The notes beneath the pieces were generated by a model. It searched no databases, was not told the DNA's origin, and saw only the letters and a program-made list of their open reading frames with translations. Shown piece by piece: positions 8,556-16,386 of a DNA stretch of 64,000 nt; position 1 is the stretch's first letter, and each line of letters starts with the position of its first letter. This DNA is from HRBIN21 sp039630485. GTDB taxonomy: Bacteria; Bacteroidota; Ignavibacteria; Kapaibacteriales; HRBIN21. The position numbers and the translations under genes were made by a program. Location of the stretch: positions 9,203 to 73,202 of the forward strand of contig JBCNUX010000002.1 in assembly GCA_039630485.1 (NCBI GenBank), given 5' to 3'.

Positions 8556-9505
8556 TGGTAGCACTTGGGATTGACATCGGCGCCACGCGTACAAAGCTGG
8601 CGGTGGTGGAGACCGATACAGCGGAGATCCAATGGAGCTCGATTGTCAGCACGCCGCAGTTTGCAGAGGGGGATGCCTTCCTAGACTGGTTAGAGCAGCT
8701 TCTTCGGGCAACTCTACGGGAGCAGGATGTAGAGCGGATCGGCGTTGGGGTAGCTGGCTTTGTGGAGTATGGCGGTAGCGTGGTGCATTCCCCGAATATC
8801 CCTGCCCTCAGGCAGATCCCTCTGCAGACCTGGCTCCAGCAGCGCTTCCGATTGCCGGTGAGGGTAGACAACGATGCAAATGTCGCGGCATGGGCAGAGT
8901 ACCGAGCAGGTGTGGCTCGGGACGTTACGGACTTCCTCTACGTGACGCTGGGGACAGGAGTTGGTGGAGCACTCGTCCTCGGCGGACGTTTATGGCGTGG
9001 AGTACATGGCGGGGCAGGCGAAATTGGACACATGGTGGTAGACCTGACGGCGTCAGGGCAGGCTGGAATGCCGCTCTTCCGGGTTGGAGTCGTGGAGGAG
9101 TACGTCGGACAAGCTGCGCTGCTGCGGTGTGCTCAGTCGGTCGTTCGCCGCTATCCAGCTTCCTTGCTTGCTTCCCGTCCAGTGACGATGGAAACCTTGG
9201 CCGAGGCAAATGCTGCCGCAGATGAGGCAGCGCAAGAGTGCATCACGTGGGTCGGCTGGATTACGGGACTTGCAATCGTTTCGGCTATTGCCCTGTTGGA
9301 CGTAGAAGTTGTCGTTGTGGGTGGCGGCAGTGTAGAGGCTTTTCCGAACTTGCTCTCTGTGGCTCAGGCGACCGTTCGCCAGCGTGCTCTTCCAGCACTG
9401 GCTGAGCGGGTCCAGCTCCGGGCTGCTCACTTTGGCTCCTGGGCTGGAGCGATTGGAGCCGCTCTCTTAAGCTCGGAAGGTGAACCAGACGGCGGTCCTG
9501 AATGA
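8555..9505 (+). CDS. ROK-family sugar kinase-like protein lacking the zinc motif
   Basis: The 316-residue protein begins with the ATPase signature LGIDIGATRTKLAVVE, has the catalytic-loop motif VRVDNDANVAAWAE and the glycine-rich LGTGVGGALVLGGRLWRG, all typical of ROK kinases such as glucokinase. GEIGHMVV is also present. What is missing is the zinc-binding CxCGxxGCxE that normally follows: the region reads LTASGQAGMPLFRVGVVEEY with no cysteine. The protein may phosphorylate a hexose with ATP, but the substrate is unknown. ATG at 8555 shares its A with the previous stop; a GTG at 8552 is an equal alternative that adds one residue. Confidence 0.85.
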   Translation: MVALGIDIGATRTKLAVVETDTAEIQWSSIVSTPQFAEGDAFLDWLEQLLRATLREQDVERIGVGVAGFVEYGGSVVHSPNIPALRQIPLQTWLQQRFRLPVRVDNDANVAAWAEYRAGVARDVTDFLYVTLGTGVGGALVLGGRLWRGVHGGAGEIGHMVVDLTASGQAGMPLFRVGVVEEYVGQAALLRCAQSVVRRYPASLLASRPVTMETLAEANAAADEAAQECITWVGWITGLAIVSAIALLDVEVVVVGGGSVEAFPNLLSVAQATVRQRALPALAERVQLRAAHFGSWAGAIGAALLSSEGEPDGGPE

Positions 9506-9885
9506 TGCGGGAGACAATCTTCACGAATGCAGCCCCTGCCCCTATTGGGCCGTATGTACAAGCCGTCCTCGCGCAGGGGAAGCTGCTCTTCATCTCTGGG
9601 CAGATTGGTCTAACGCCCGATGGAGTGCTCATCAGCGAGGACGTTCGTGAACAGACACGCCAAGCACTGGAGAACCTACGGTCGATCCTTGCCCAGGCGG
9701 GGGCGGACCTGGAACATGTCGTGAAGACCACGGTGTTCCTCCGATCGATGCAGGACTTCCCCGCGATGAACGAGGTTTATGCCGACTTCTTTGGGCCACA
9801 CCCGCCAGCGCGAACAACCGTTGAGGTATCAGCACTCCCACGGGGAGCCTTAGTGGAAATTGAGGCTATTGCGGTCATCCCCTGA
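9502..9885 (+). CDS. ridA: RidA/YjgF-family enamine/imine deaminase
   Basis: The 127-residue product fits the RidA family in length and motifs: APAPIGPYVQAV, LLFISGQIGLTPDG, EDVREQTRQALENL, and the C-terminal PARTTVEVSALPRGALVEIE, which contains the conserved arginine and glutamate of the active-site pocket. These small trimeric enzymes hydrolyse reactive enamines or imines released by pyridoxal phosphate enzymes. That suits its place at the end of an operon begun by the pyridoxal phosphate enzyme subunit gcvPA. The start overlaps the ROK stop as ATGATG, so either of two adjacent methionines may be used. Confidence 0.93.
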   Translation: MMRETIFTNAAPAPIGPYVQAVLAQGKLLFISGQIGLTPDGVLISEDVREQTRQALENLRSILAQAGADLEHVVKTTVFLRSMQDFPAMNEVYADFFGPHPPARTTVEVSALPRGALVEIEAIAVIP

Positions 9886-9944
9886 AGCGCTCACAGCAAC
9901 CCCACCTACAGCCTCTTGCATACTGCATGAGCCAGGGGGTTGGG

Positions 9945-9959
9945 AGTCTCTGTGAGACT
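9945..9959. terminator. Small hairpin between convergent ridA and the M14 peptidase gene
   Basis: AGTCTC-TGT-GAGACT is a perfect 6-bp stem with a 3-nt loop in the 132-nt gap between two convergent genes. The following T run is only three bases, so this is a weak candidate terminator. Confidence 0.25.
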
Positions 9960-10017
9960 TTAGCAGCCGGCAATATAAACGCCTAGACGTCCCAGCCCCA
10001 AAGCTCTGCCTCGAGAA

Positions 10018-12384
10018 CTACGGCAATACAACGCAGCGAGCAAACCAGCATCGTTCCCGTTGTTGGAGTCTGAGCACGTACACCCCAGGTGCCAATGAGC
10101 TCGGCAACTGTATGGCACCCACGCCATCGCTGCTTACGGAGATGGGATAGCTTCCCACCCTTGTTCCTGTACTCGTGAAGAGCTCGACACTCGCAGATGG
10201 GCCGAGTGGCGGTAGATGGCAGTAGAGCCGTTCCCCAGGTCGGAGGAGAGCGGGGAAAAACGAGGCCCGCATCGGCTCAGGTGACGCAGCCTGGACGGAG
10301 TCGTGGAACACGACCAAGCGGACGGATCCGACGGAGAGCCCTGCGAAGCGGAGTGCGGGATCGCTGAGCATGCCGAAGCGGAGCAATAGCGTCTGCCCTG
10401 CGAAAGGAGTTAGGTCGCAGCGCTGTGGAAACCACAAGGGGAAGTTGCCATCCCATCCCCAGCGGATTCCCTGCTGTCGACTGCCAGGGACGTTGGTGCC
10501 GGCCCGCATCCGATCGGCCTGAAGCTGTGTCCAGGTATGCCCGCCATCGGTAGAGACTTCCACAACAGCAACGTCGTAGTTGCTTTCAATGCTCCAGCGG
10601 GACCATAGCTCCAGCACCGCTGAGCTCTGCGGGGGGAGCGTTATTGGGGTGCGGAGAGTAGCGTAGAGCGACGCAGAGTCAGGGTAGGAGGCCCCCAGTC
10701 GGCTGTGGAGCGCCCAGCCACCAAATGAGGAGTCCCACGCAATGTGCCATCCCTTCAGAGCCCACCGGCTCGAGTCCTGGGCCGTGGTGAACAGCTCGAT
10801 AATGGTGGGTCTTCCCCATCGGAAGCGCAGCGTGTCGCGACGTGGGATGCCATCTTGGACTGTGAGCAGTTCAACGGCAAGGCTATCTCCATTGCGCCAA
10901 GCGGGGAAGGGAAGCTTCCACTGGAGACGCTGGCACTCTGCTGGGCGTAAGGATGTGATGAGTTGGAGCGAGTCTCCAAGCGCAACGTTTGGCTCTGAGT
11001 TCGTTATTCGCAGGGAGACGGGAGTCGGGGGTGAGGGCTGGGTACCGATGTTGCAGTACTGGACCACGAGTTTCGGGATGGTGTCCCAAGAGACCCAGGA
11101 CGCTATGGGTCGCACATTCGCTCCAGCGCTCCATGCTGCTTGGAGGTTGAGCCAGAGATTCTCGCGCGCTTGTGGGAGGATGCGTTCAGGCGGTGGCCAA
11201 AAACCGTCGAGGAGGGTGCCGACCTCAGGCGTCATGGCGATGGTCCGTGCCTTGCCCTCGGAGGTATCGTACATCCAGTCGTCAGATACGCCACGAGCAG
11301 CGTAGCCGACCGTTTGGATGTCTCGCCCGAGGGAGTAGAGACTACTCCGGGTGGCCTCTATGCAGAAGAGTCGGTAAAGCGACGAGTCTGGAGTTTCGCG
11401 GTCCAAAGCCGAGTACGGGTAGATGAGGAGGTTGCTGTACGTATGGTAGTTCAGTGCGATGCGGAACCGATAGCGCTGCCACAGTGACTTGATAGCTTGG
11501 GTTTCTGGCTCAGAGAAGGGAGCAATCCCTCGGTAGGTATCCGATCGTGGGACAGTGGACGATCCTCTGTTGGGGGCATTCCAGAAGGCATGTGGCCCAT
11601 AGTTGCGGTTGAGGTCCACCCCGAAACTGCCGTCCTCATTGCGTCGGCGGTTCTTCCGCCACATTCCCCCACCGTTTGGGGAGAGGAGCTGGTTGTAGGC
11701 ATAGCCGTCAGGGTTGACAACAGGTGCGACATACAGCAAGCGGTTTCGCAGCAGGTAGAGCGCCTCTGGGACACCGGATCGGGCTGATTCCAGCAGCCAC
11801 CAGAGGAAGAAGACCAGTGTCGTCACACTCCCAGGCTCGCGGGCATGGTGGAGTGCAGTGTAGAGCACCGCCGGTAGAGTGTCGAGCGTGGTCCCCAACG
11901 AGAAGCGATACCCTAGGATTGGACGCCCCTCTACGGAAAAGCCCAACGTATCGGGTCCGGCGACGGCTTGGGGGAAGAACTCACGCATACGCGCGAATTC
12001 TTCCCATATCTCCTCCAGCCGGTAGAAGCCTCTCATGCTCCCTAGTCGGAAGTGGACAGGATCGGTATCAGAGCGTTCCCCGGAGGGTGAAGAGAGGAGT
12101 CGGTCTTCGTAGTAGGCCTCCAAGTCGGGGATAATGACGTCCGCTGGGACACCTCGGTGGCGTAGCTCCTGAATGCCCCACCACGGGAGGATTACCTCGA
12201 TCCCTTGAGCAGTCCATCGCAGAGAGTGCTCGTCTGCACCGAGGTCCCATAACAGCGGGGACAGGATAGAGGGAGAAGCCTTTAGGCGTACAAGGGCGTA
12301 GACCTCTGGGGAATGGACAACCGGGGACTGGGCCGATATCGGGACGGCAAGGAGGAAGAGCACAGGGAGGGATCTGTACTGCAT
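10018..12384 (-). CDS. Secreted M14 zinc carboxypeptidase with type IX-like C-terminal sorting domain
   Basis: The 788-residue protein starts with a signal peptide (MQYRSLPVLFLLAVPISAQ) and a propeptide-like region. The peptidase domain follows, with the zinc motif HHAREPG, LNRNYG, the third zinc histidine in LNYHTYSN and the catalytic glutamate in TPEVGTLLDG. After it come beta-rich domains and a C-terminal segment ending LAPGVYVLRLQQRERCWF..VVLP, which resembles the type A sorting domain of the Bacteroidota type IX secretion system. It likely degrades peptides outside the cell. The ATG at 12384 is chosen because it starts the signal peptide and lies 4 nt after the rsmG stop; the longer frame to 12588 lies inside rsmG. 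Confidence 0.9.
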   Translation of the reverse strand: MQYRSLPVLFLLAVPISAQSPVVHSPEVYALVRLKASPSILSPLLWDLGADEHSLRWTAQGIEVILPWWGIQELRHRGVPADVIIPDLEAYYEDRLLSSPSGERSDTDPVHFRLGSMRGFYRLEEIWEEFARMREFFPQAVAGPDTLGFSVEGRPILGYRFSLGTTLDTLPAVLYTALHHAREPGSVTTLVFFLWWLLESARSGVPEALYLLRNRLLYVAPVVNPDGYAYNQLLSPNGGGMWRKNRRRNEDGSFGVDLNRNYGPHAFWNAPNRGSSTVPRSDTYRGIAPFSEPETQAIKSLWQRYRFRIALNYHTYSNLLIYPYSALDRETPDSSLYRLFCIEATRSSLYSLGRDIQTVGYAARGVSDDWMYDTSEGKARTIAMTPEVGTLLDGFWPPPERILPQARENLWLNLQAAWSAGANVRPIASWVSWDTIPKLVVQYCNIGTQPSPPTPVSLRITNSEPNVALGDSLQLITSLRPAECQRLQWKLPFPAWRNGDSLAVELLTVQDGIPRRDTLRFRWGRPTIIELFTTAQDSSRWALKGWHIAWDSSFGGWALHSRLGASYPDSASLYATLRTPITLPPQSSAVLELWSRWSIESNYDVAVVEVSTDGGHTWTQLQADRMRAGTNVPGSRQQGIRWGWDGNFPLWFPQRCDLTPFAGQTLLLRFGMLSDPALRFAGLSVGSVRLVVFHDSVQAASPEPMRASFFPALLRPGERLYCHLPPLGPSASVELFTSTGTRVGSYPISVSSDGVGAIQLPSSLAPGVYVLRLQQRERCWFARCVVLP

Positions 12385-12388
12385 GGGT

Positions 12389-13051
12389 CTACGAGATTCT
12401 GCAACAGACGACGATGCGTTTCTGCTGCTCCTTGAACCAGGGAGCACCGTGGAGCTGGATGTCGTGGACAGTGACGGACAGCTCTGGGAAGGAACGTCGC
12501 ATTGTCTCAATCTCTGAGCTAACGTCGCCACCCTTGTACGCAACGAGCTGTCCTTGGAGCTTGAGGAGCGGGAGCGTCCATTTGGCAAGGGTGGCTAGCG
12601 GGGCAACAGCTCGGGCAAGGGCAGCGTCAAAGGAGTGCTGGTAGGCTGGGTCGTTGCTGAGCTCTTCGATCCGGGCCCGCTTGACCTGAAGGTAAGGGAG
12701 TCCTATGTGGCGTGCGAAGAGGGCAACGAGATGGGCTTTTTTTGCAACGGCCTCCACTAGTAGCATGTGGAGGTCGGGACGAGCGATCGCGATAGGGATC
12801 CCTGGGAGCCCTGCACCGGTGCCGACATCCACACACCGGGCCCGCTCAGGCAGTGAGACGTACTTAAGAGCTGCCAGCGAGTGGAGGAAGTGGCGTTCAT
12901 AGAGGTGCTCGATATCCTTGCGTGAAATCAGGTTGACGCGAGCATTCCAGTAGCGCAGCTCGTTGGCGTAGCGCTCGAACGCCCTCAACTGCTCTGGCTC
13001 TAGCGTAATTCCATTGGCCGCACAGATAGTCCAGAACTGCACGCTATCCAT
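12389..13051 (-). CDS. rsmG: 16S rRNA (guanine-N7)-methyltransferase G
   Basis: The 220-residue protein carries the RsmG/GidB pattern: YWNARVNLISRKD, the S-adenosylmethionine-binding CVDVGTGAGLPGIPIAI, and ALARAVAPLATLAKWTLPLL. It methylates the N7 of a guanine in the 530 loop of 16S rRNA. I place the start at the ATG at 13051, which gives normal family length. A TTG at 13144 would overlap the stop of the small upstream ORF as TTGA and add 31 residues of no recognisable sequence. It lies between that ORF and the M14 peptidase gene, all in one direction from trpS. Confidence 0.9.
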   Translation of the reverse strand: MDSVQFWTICAANGITLEPEQLRAFERYANELRYWNARVNLISRKDIEHLYERHFLHSLAALKYVSLPERARCVDVGTGAGLPGIPIAIARPDLHMLLVEAVAKKAHLVALFARHIGLPYLQVKRARIEELSNDPAYQHSFDAALARAVAPLATLAKWTLPLLKLQGQLVAYKGGDVSSEIETMRRSFPELSVTVHDIQLHGAPWFKEQQKRIVVCCRIS

Positions 13052-13140
13052 CCGAGTACGGTAGGGGGCTACGGTTCGGAGGCCTGTGGGCTCCCACGAG
13101 CATGAAGGTCTCGCACCTCGCCCATGAGGAGTAAGGGCTG

Positions 13141-13362
13141 TCAAGGGCCGAGAAGGCGGTTAGCTAACTTGCCGATGGGCGACCTCTCGCCGTAGCAAGA
13201 AGCGGCGACGTCAGTGCTGGCCCACAGGAGTCGGAGTAGGTTCGCTCTATGACGACTATCGGCCCAGCTGAGTCTTTGGACCACAGGAAGGGAGACGTCG
13301 ATTGAGGGTACGGGCCACGAGGCTGGTAGAGAGCCCTCAAGCGCTTCGCGGGAGCCCATCAT
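13141..13362 (-). CDS. Small hypothetical protein between trpS and rsmG
   Basis: This 73-codon ORF starts with two methionines (ATG at 13362 or 13359) and overlaps the trpS stop as ATGATG. No family is recognised; the product has no clear membrane segment or signal peptide, and its C-terminal half (RANLLRLLWASTD onward) could be helical. The tight junction to trpS and the absence of another gene in the 300-nt gap favour a real gene. It could still be chance or a decayed remnant. Confidence 0.35.
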   Translation of the reverse strand: MMGSREALEGSLPASWPVPSIDVSLPVVQRLSWADSRHRANLLRLLWASTDVAASCYGERSPIGKLANRLLGP

Positions 13363-14396
13363 CCGAGGTGATTGTGGACGGAGGTCACTGCTTCCACAGG
13401 AGTAGGGAGGAAGCCGACCCGCTCGTATACCCTCCGCAACGTTTGCTGCGCACGGGAGCGTGCCTTCTCAGCTCCTTGCAGTAGAACGGAGAAGAGAAAA
13501 TCTGGGGCCGCCATGAGCCGCTCGTACTCCTCCCGGATGGGGCGCAGGAACTCAATGAGGGCCTCTGCTACAGCAGCCTTCAGGTCAGCATACCCCGCAC
13601 CCTCGAACTCTTGCTCAACGTCTGGGATGGACTTGCCCGTGGCAACGTGGTAGAGCACGATCAAGTTGCTGATGCCTGGACGGTTCTTTTCGTCATAGCG
13701 GATTTCGCGGCCAGAGTCTGTGATAGCCCGCCGAATCTTGCGGCGGATGTCATCGGGGGTATCCGTAAGGAAGAGCACGGCGCTTTCGTTGGGGTCAGAT
13801 TTGGACATCTTCTTCGTCGGCTCCTGCAAGCTCATGATCTTTGCCCCTACCGGTGGGATGTATGGCTCGGGGATTCGGAACGTTTCACCATAGTGATAGT
13901 TGAACCGTTCCGCAAGGTTCCGAGTAAGCTCCAAGTGCTGTTTCTGGTCAGCCCCGACTGGCACGAGATCCGCCTGGTAGAGCAGGATGTCGGCTGCCAT
14001 CAAGATGGGGTAGGCGAAGAGCCCTACGTTGACATTATGTCGATGCTGGGCAGATTTCTCTTTGAATTGCGTCATGCGGCTACATTCCCCCATGCCTGTC
14101 AGGCATGCCAGCACCCAAGTAAGCTGGGTGTGCTCAGGGACATGCGACTGCACGAAGAGTACACTCTGCTGTGGGTCGATGCCGCAAGCGAGGAAGAGAG
14201 CAGCGGTTTCAAGGCTGCGTTGTCGAAGCTCGGCTGGATCTTGTCGCACTGTGATGGCATGGAGGTCCGCAATCATGAAGAAGCATTCGTAATCCCGCTG
14301 CAGCGCTACCCAGTTTCGGAGAGCACCAGCGAAATGCCCAATCGTCAACCGTCCGGAGGGCTGAATTCCACTGAGGATGACGTGGCGCTGCTCCAT
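13359..14396 (-). CDS. trpS: Tryptophanyl-tRNA synthetase
   Basis: The 345-residue class Ic synthetase charges tRNA-Trp with tryptophan. It has the N-terminal SGIQPSGRLTIGHFAGAL containing the HIGH-like motif, the dimer and tryptophan-pocket stretch LIADLHAITV, GADQKQHLELTRNLAERFN, and the ATP-binding KKMSKSDPNES loop. Length and motif order match bacterial TrpRS. It is the first gene of the run trpS, small ORF, rsmG, M14 peptidase. No convincing TAnnTTTG box is seen in the 160 nt upstream, so its promoter is not identified. Confidence 0.96.
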   Translation of the reverse strand: MEQRHVILSGIQPSGRLTIGHFAGALRNWVALQRDYECFFMIADLHAITVRQDPAELRQRSLETAALFLACGIDPQQSVLFVQSHVPEHTQLTWVLACLTGMGECSRMTQFKEKSAQHRHNVNVGLFAYPILMAADILLYQADLVPVGADQKQHLELTRNLAERFNYHYGETFRIPEPYIPPVGAKIMSLQEPTKKMSKSDPNESAVLFLTDTPDDIRRKIRRAITDSGREIRYDEKNRPGISNLIVLYHVATGKSIPDVEQEFEGAGYADLKAAVAEALIEFLRPIREEYERLMAAPDFLFSVLLQGAEKARSRAQQTLRRVYERVGFLPTPVEAVTSVHNHLG

Positions 14397-14563
14397 CCGT
14401 AGCGTTTCCCTGTCTAACCCGATGCGGAGCCAGGGGACGAACGATTCCGTAGCGCTATTGCGCAGACATGAGCGGTAGGAGGGAGGGCAAGGGATTGGTG
14501 TGGGGGCTTTCTACGGTGGGAACGCTGGCTTCTTCGAGGTCTTCGCGACCTCCCATCGCTCTG

Positions 14564-14638
14564 TGGTCGCTGGTGGATTCGAACCACCGACCTTCCGCGT
14601 GTGAAACGGACGCTCTGGACCAACTGAGCTAAGCGACC
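14564..14638 (-). tRNA. tRNA-Val (anticodon CAC)
   Basis: The minus strand folds into a full cloverleaf: acceptor GGTCGCT/AGCGACC with seven pairs, D arm GCTC/GAGC, anticodon stem TCCGT/GCGGA with loop TTCACAC (anticodon CAC, reading GUG), and T arm GGTGG-TTCGAAT-CCACC. The discriminator is A and no CCA is encoded. A -7 element lies at 14648-14655. Confidence 0.95.
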
Positions 14639-14647
14639 ACTCCACCG

Positions 14648-14655
14648 CAAAAATA
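14648..14655 (-). promoter_or_regulatory. -7 element TATTTTTG upstream of tRNA-Val
   Basis: TATTTTTG on the minus strand fits TAnnTTTG and ends about 10 nt before the mature tRNA 5' end, so the tRNA seems to have its own promoter. A TTG at the expected distance is not evident. Confidence 0.5.
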
Positions 14656-14678
14656 CAGTTTCATCACCTTCCTCAGGG

Positions 14679-15293
14679 CTACCGAGGTTTCAGCGATAGC
14701 ATGACATGGAGTCGCAAGATAGGCGCATCGTCCTTCGGGCCTTCGGGATGGGATGGCGTAACCAGGAAGGAGAGGGTAAGAATCCAGCGGGGGGAAGGAC
14801 CTAGCGCACGTATCAATTGGTATCGGAGCCGCAGGTGCTTCGGTACCGGCCGGCCCTGCCGCCAGCTTAAGACTCGTCGTACCACGGCTCGGCGCTTCCG
14901 TTCCCAGGAGGTAAGCCGGAGAGATTGGATAGAGCTCAGGTCATCAGCTAGCAAGCCACTCCGGAGTCCGGAGATGCGAAATTCGACGGAGTCCATTCCT
15001 GCGGGGATGTCGACAGGCAAGCCCACAGACCAAAGCAGGGCAGCAAGATAGAGGCTCTCGCTACCCCGGCTTGTGTCTATGGAAGCCTCTTCTAGATTCA
15101 CCGCGTACGACGTCCATGTGAACGTGTCGCTGCGGTACTGGACCTCACAGCGGATGCTAGACTCCTCAAGTACTAGCGGGACCTTCGGGGGAAGGACTTC
15201 CCGTTCCGTAGGGAGCTCCACCGGGGAAACGCACCCCCCAGTCCATACGGCGCAGCCAAGGGAGATCAGCTTAACGGCCCAGCGCCATGCCAT
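14679..15293 (-). CDS. Lipoprotein of unknown function downstream of the ECF sigma/anti-sigma pair
   Basis: The 204-residue product begins MAWRWAVKLISLGCAVWTGGC, a signal peptide whose TGGC gives lipidation at cysteine 21. The mature part is mostly beta-strand-like with an arginine-rich middle (SWERKRRAVVRRVLSWRQG) and ends LRLHVMLSLKPR. No family is recognised. Its start lies inside the 3' end of the preceding gene (23-nt overlap), so the two are translationally linked. The position makes it a candidate sensor component or regulon member of the ECF system; this is inference from context only. Confidence 0.78.
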   Translation of the reverse strand: MAWRWAVKLISLGCAVWTGGCVSPVELPTEREVLPPKVPLVLEESSIRCEVQYRSDTFTWTSYAVNLEEASIDTSRGSESLYLAALLWSVGLPVDIPAGMDSVEFRISGLRSGLLADDLSSIQSLRLTSWERKRRAVVRRVLSWRQGRPVPKHLRLRYQLIRALGPSPRWILTLSFLVTPSHPEGPKDDAPILRLHVMLSLKPR

Positions 15294-16383
15294 AGCTCAG
15301 CCCAACCTTTCGAGTGACAAACCAGCGGTTATCGAGGCGATAGAGGAGAGCCGTTCCCTCAACCCCGATCGCAGCCTGGGTACTCGTGCTGAGGGATACC
15401 TTCAAGCCCACCCACATCTTGGCTAGTGGGCCGACGACCGTACCCCCAACGGTCGTGCGTACGAAAGGAGCAGGGTAGATCTCGGGAGACCATTCGTGCG
15501 ACAGGCCTCCCCAAAGGAGTGTTGGCCGCTGGCGGTATAGTGCACCCTCGCGGGTTGTGAATTCCTGCGGAAACGTCTCGCTACCTACCTCTAGGCCAAC
15601 GGAATGCTCTGGGGCTACAGTGCTGAAGACTCCGGCAGCGACGTTCCGGATTCCGAAGGGTGCGCGGCTTGGCAGCATGATATCCGGACTGCTGGCTTCC
15701 CAGATACCAATAGTGCGTATGCTCACCCATGGTGAAGCGAGTCCTACCGTGGATTCCAACCGTTGTAGGACGGGGGCCAGAGGTGAGGGCTGAGAGGGTA
15801 AGGGCCGGTGGGGCGCTTCGTCGGATGTCCGTTGGGGAAGGGCTGGCAGTGCCCTCCGAAGTGAACTCGTTTGGAGTAGAATGGGGGTCGGTTCACTACC
15901 AGTGCTACTACCGGTGCTAAGTTCAGATGCTGTCTCGACGGAGAGCACAGTACGGTCTTCTCCTCTCGGACTGCTTGCCTCCGCTCGTGCACTGGCGGGG
16001 GCGGGTGCGCGAAGGACGATTTCTATCGGTGCTGGAGACGGGAGAGTGCGAACTTGTACGGCTGGTACCTTGAAGAGCTGCAACAGCACCAGCGCTGTTA
16101 CTCCAGCTCCCAGCAGAGCCGATATCGTGCCGATGACCCATGGTCGGGGACGGATCGGCATACGCTGTCGGAACCCTAGCCGTTCTGCGATGGCGCTTTC
16201 TACCTCTGGAGATAACGGCGGCGAAGTGTGCGGCAGTAGGCGGTGCAGAAGGAGGAGCTGTCGAAATGCCATGCGGAGATCCTCCTCCGTAGCCAACCGC
16301 CAGAAGAGCTGCTCCTCATGCTCCACTGGGAGTTCACCCTCTAATAGTTCGTGGAGGTACCGAAGGTCTCGTTCGGACGCCAT
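15271..16383 (-). CDS. Probable anti-sigma factor with one membrane helix and a large beta-rich C-terminal region
   Basis: The gene starts 3 nt after the ECF sigma stop. The first 70 residues (LRYLHELLEGELPVEHEEQL and on) resemble the cytoplasmic sigma-binding part of anti-sigma factors, without the cysteines of the zinc type. One membrane helix follows at about residues 83-104 (WVIGTISALLGAGVTALVLL). Then comes a Pro/Ser/Ala-rich linker of about 120 residues, and a C-terminal region of about 130 residues with alternating, aromatic-flanked strands (RPTLLWGGLSHEWSPEIYP, KMWVGLKVSLSTSTQAAIG) that look like outer-membrane protein hairpins. The likely role is to hold the sigma factor at the membrane and release it on an envelope signal. 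The C-terminal assignment is tentative. Confidence 0.7.
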   Translation of the reverse strand: MASERDLRYLHELLEGELPVEHEEQLFWRLATEEDLRMAFRQLLLLHRLLPHTSPPLSPEVESAIAERLGFRQRMPIRPRPWVIGTISALLGAGVTALVLLQLFKVPAVQVRTLPSPAPIEIVLRAPAPASARAEASSPRGEDRTVLSVETASELSTGSSTGSEPTPILLQTSSLRRALPALPQRTSDEAPHRPLPSQPSPLAPVLQRLESTVGLASPWVSIRTIGIWEASSPDIMLPSRAPFGIRNVAAGVFSTVAPEHSVGLEVGSETFPQEFTTREGALYRQRPTLLWGGLSHEWSPEIYPAPFVRTTVGGTVVGPLAKMWVGLKVSLSTSTQAAIGVEGTALLYRLDNRWFVTRKVGLSYGMALGR

Positions 16384-16386
16384 GGC

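Noticed and set aside
13611..14402. 263-codon plus-strand ORF
   Set aside because: It lies antisense to trpS and has no recognisable motifs; trpS on the other strand is certain.
14414..14650. 78-codon minus-strand ORF
   Set aside because: It runs through tRNA-Val, which folds perfectly; the ORF is not a gene.
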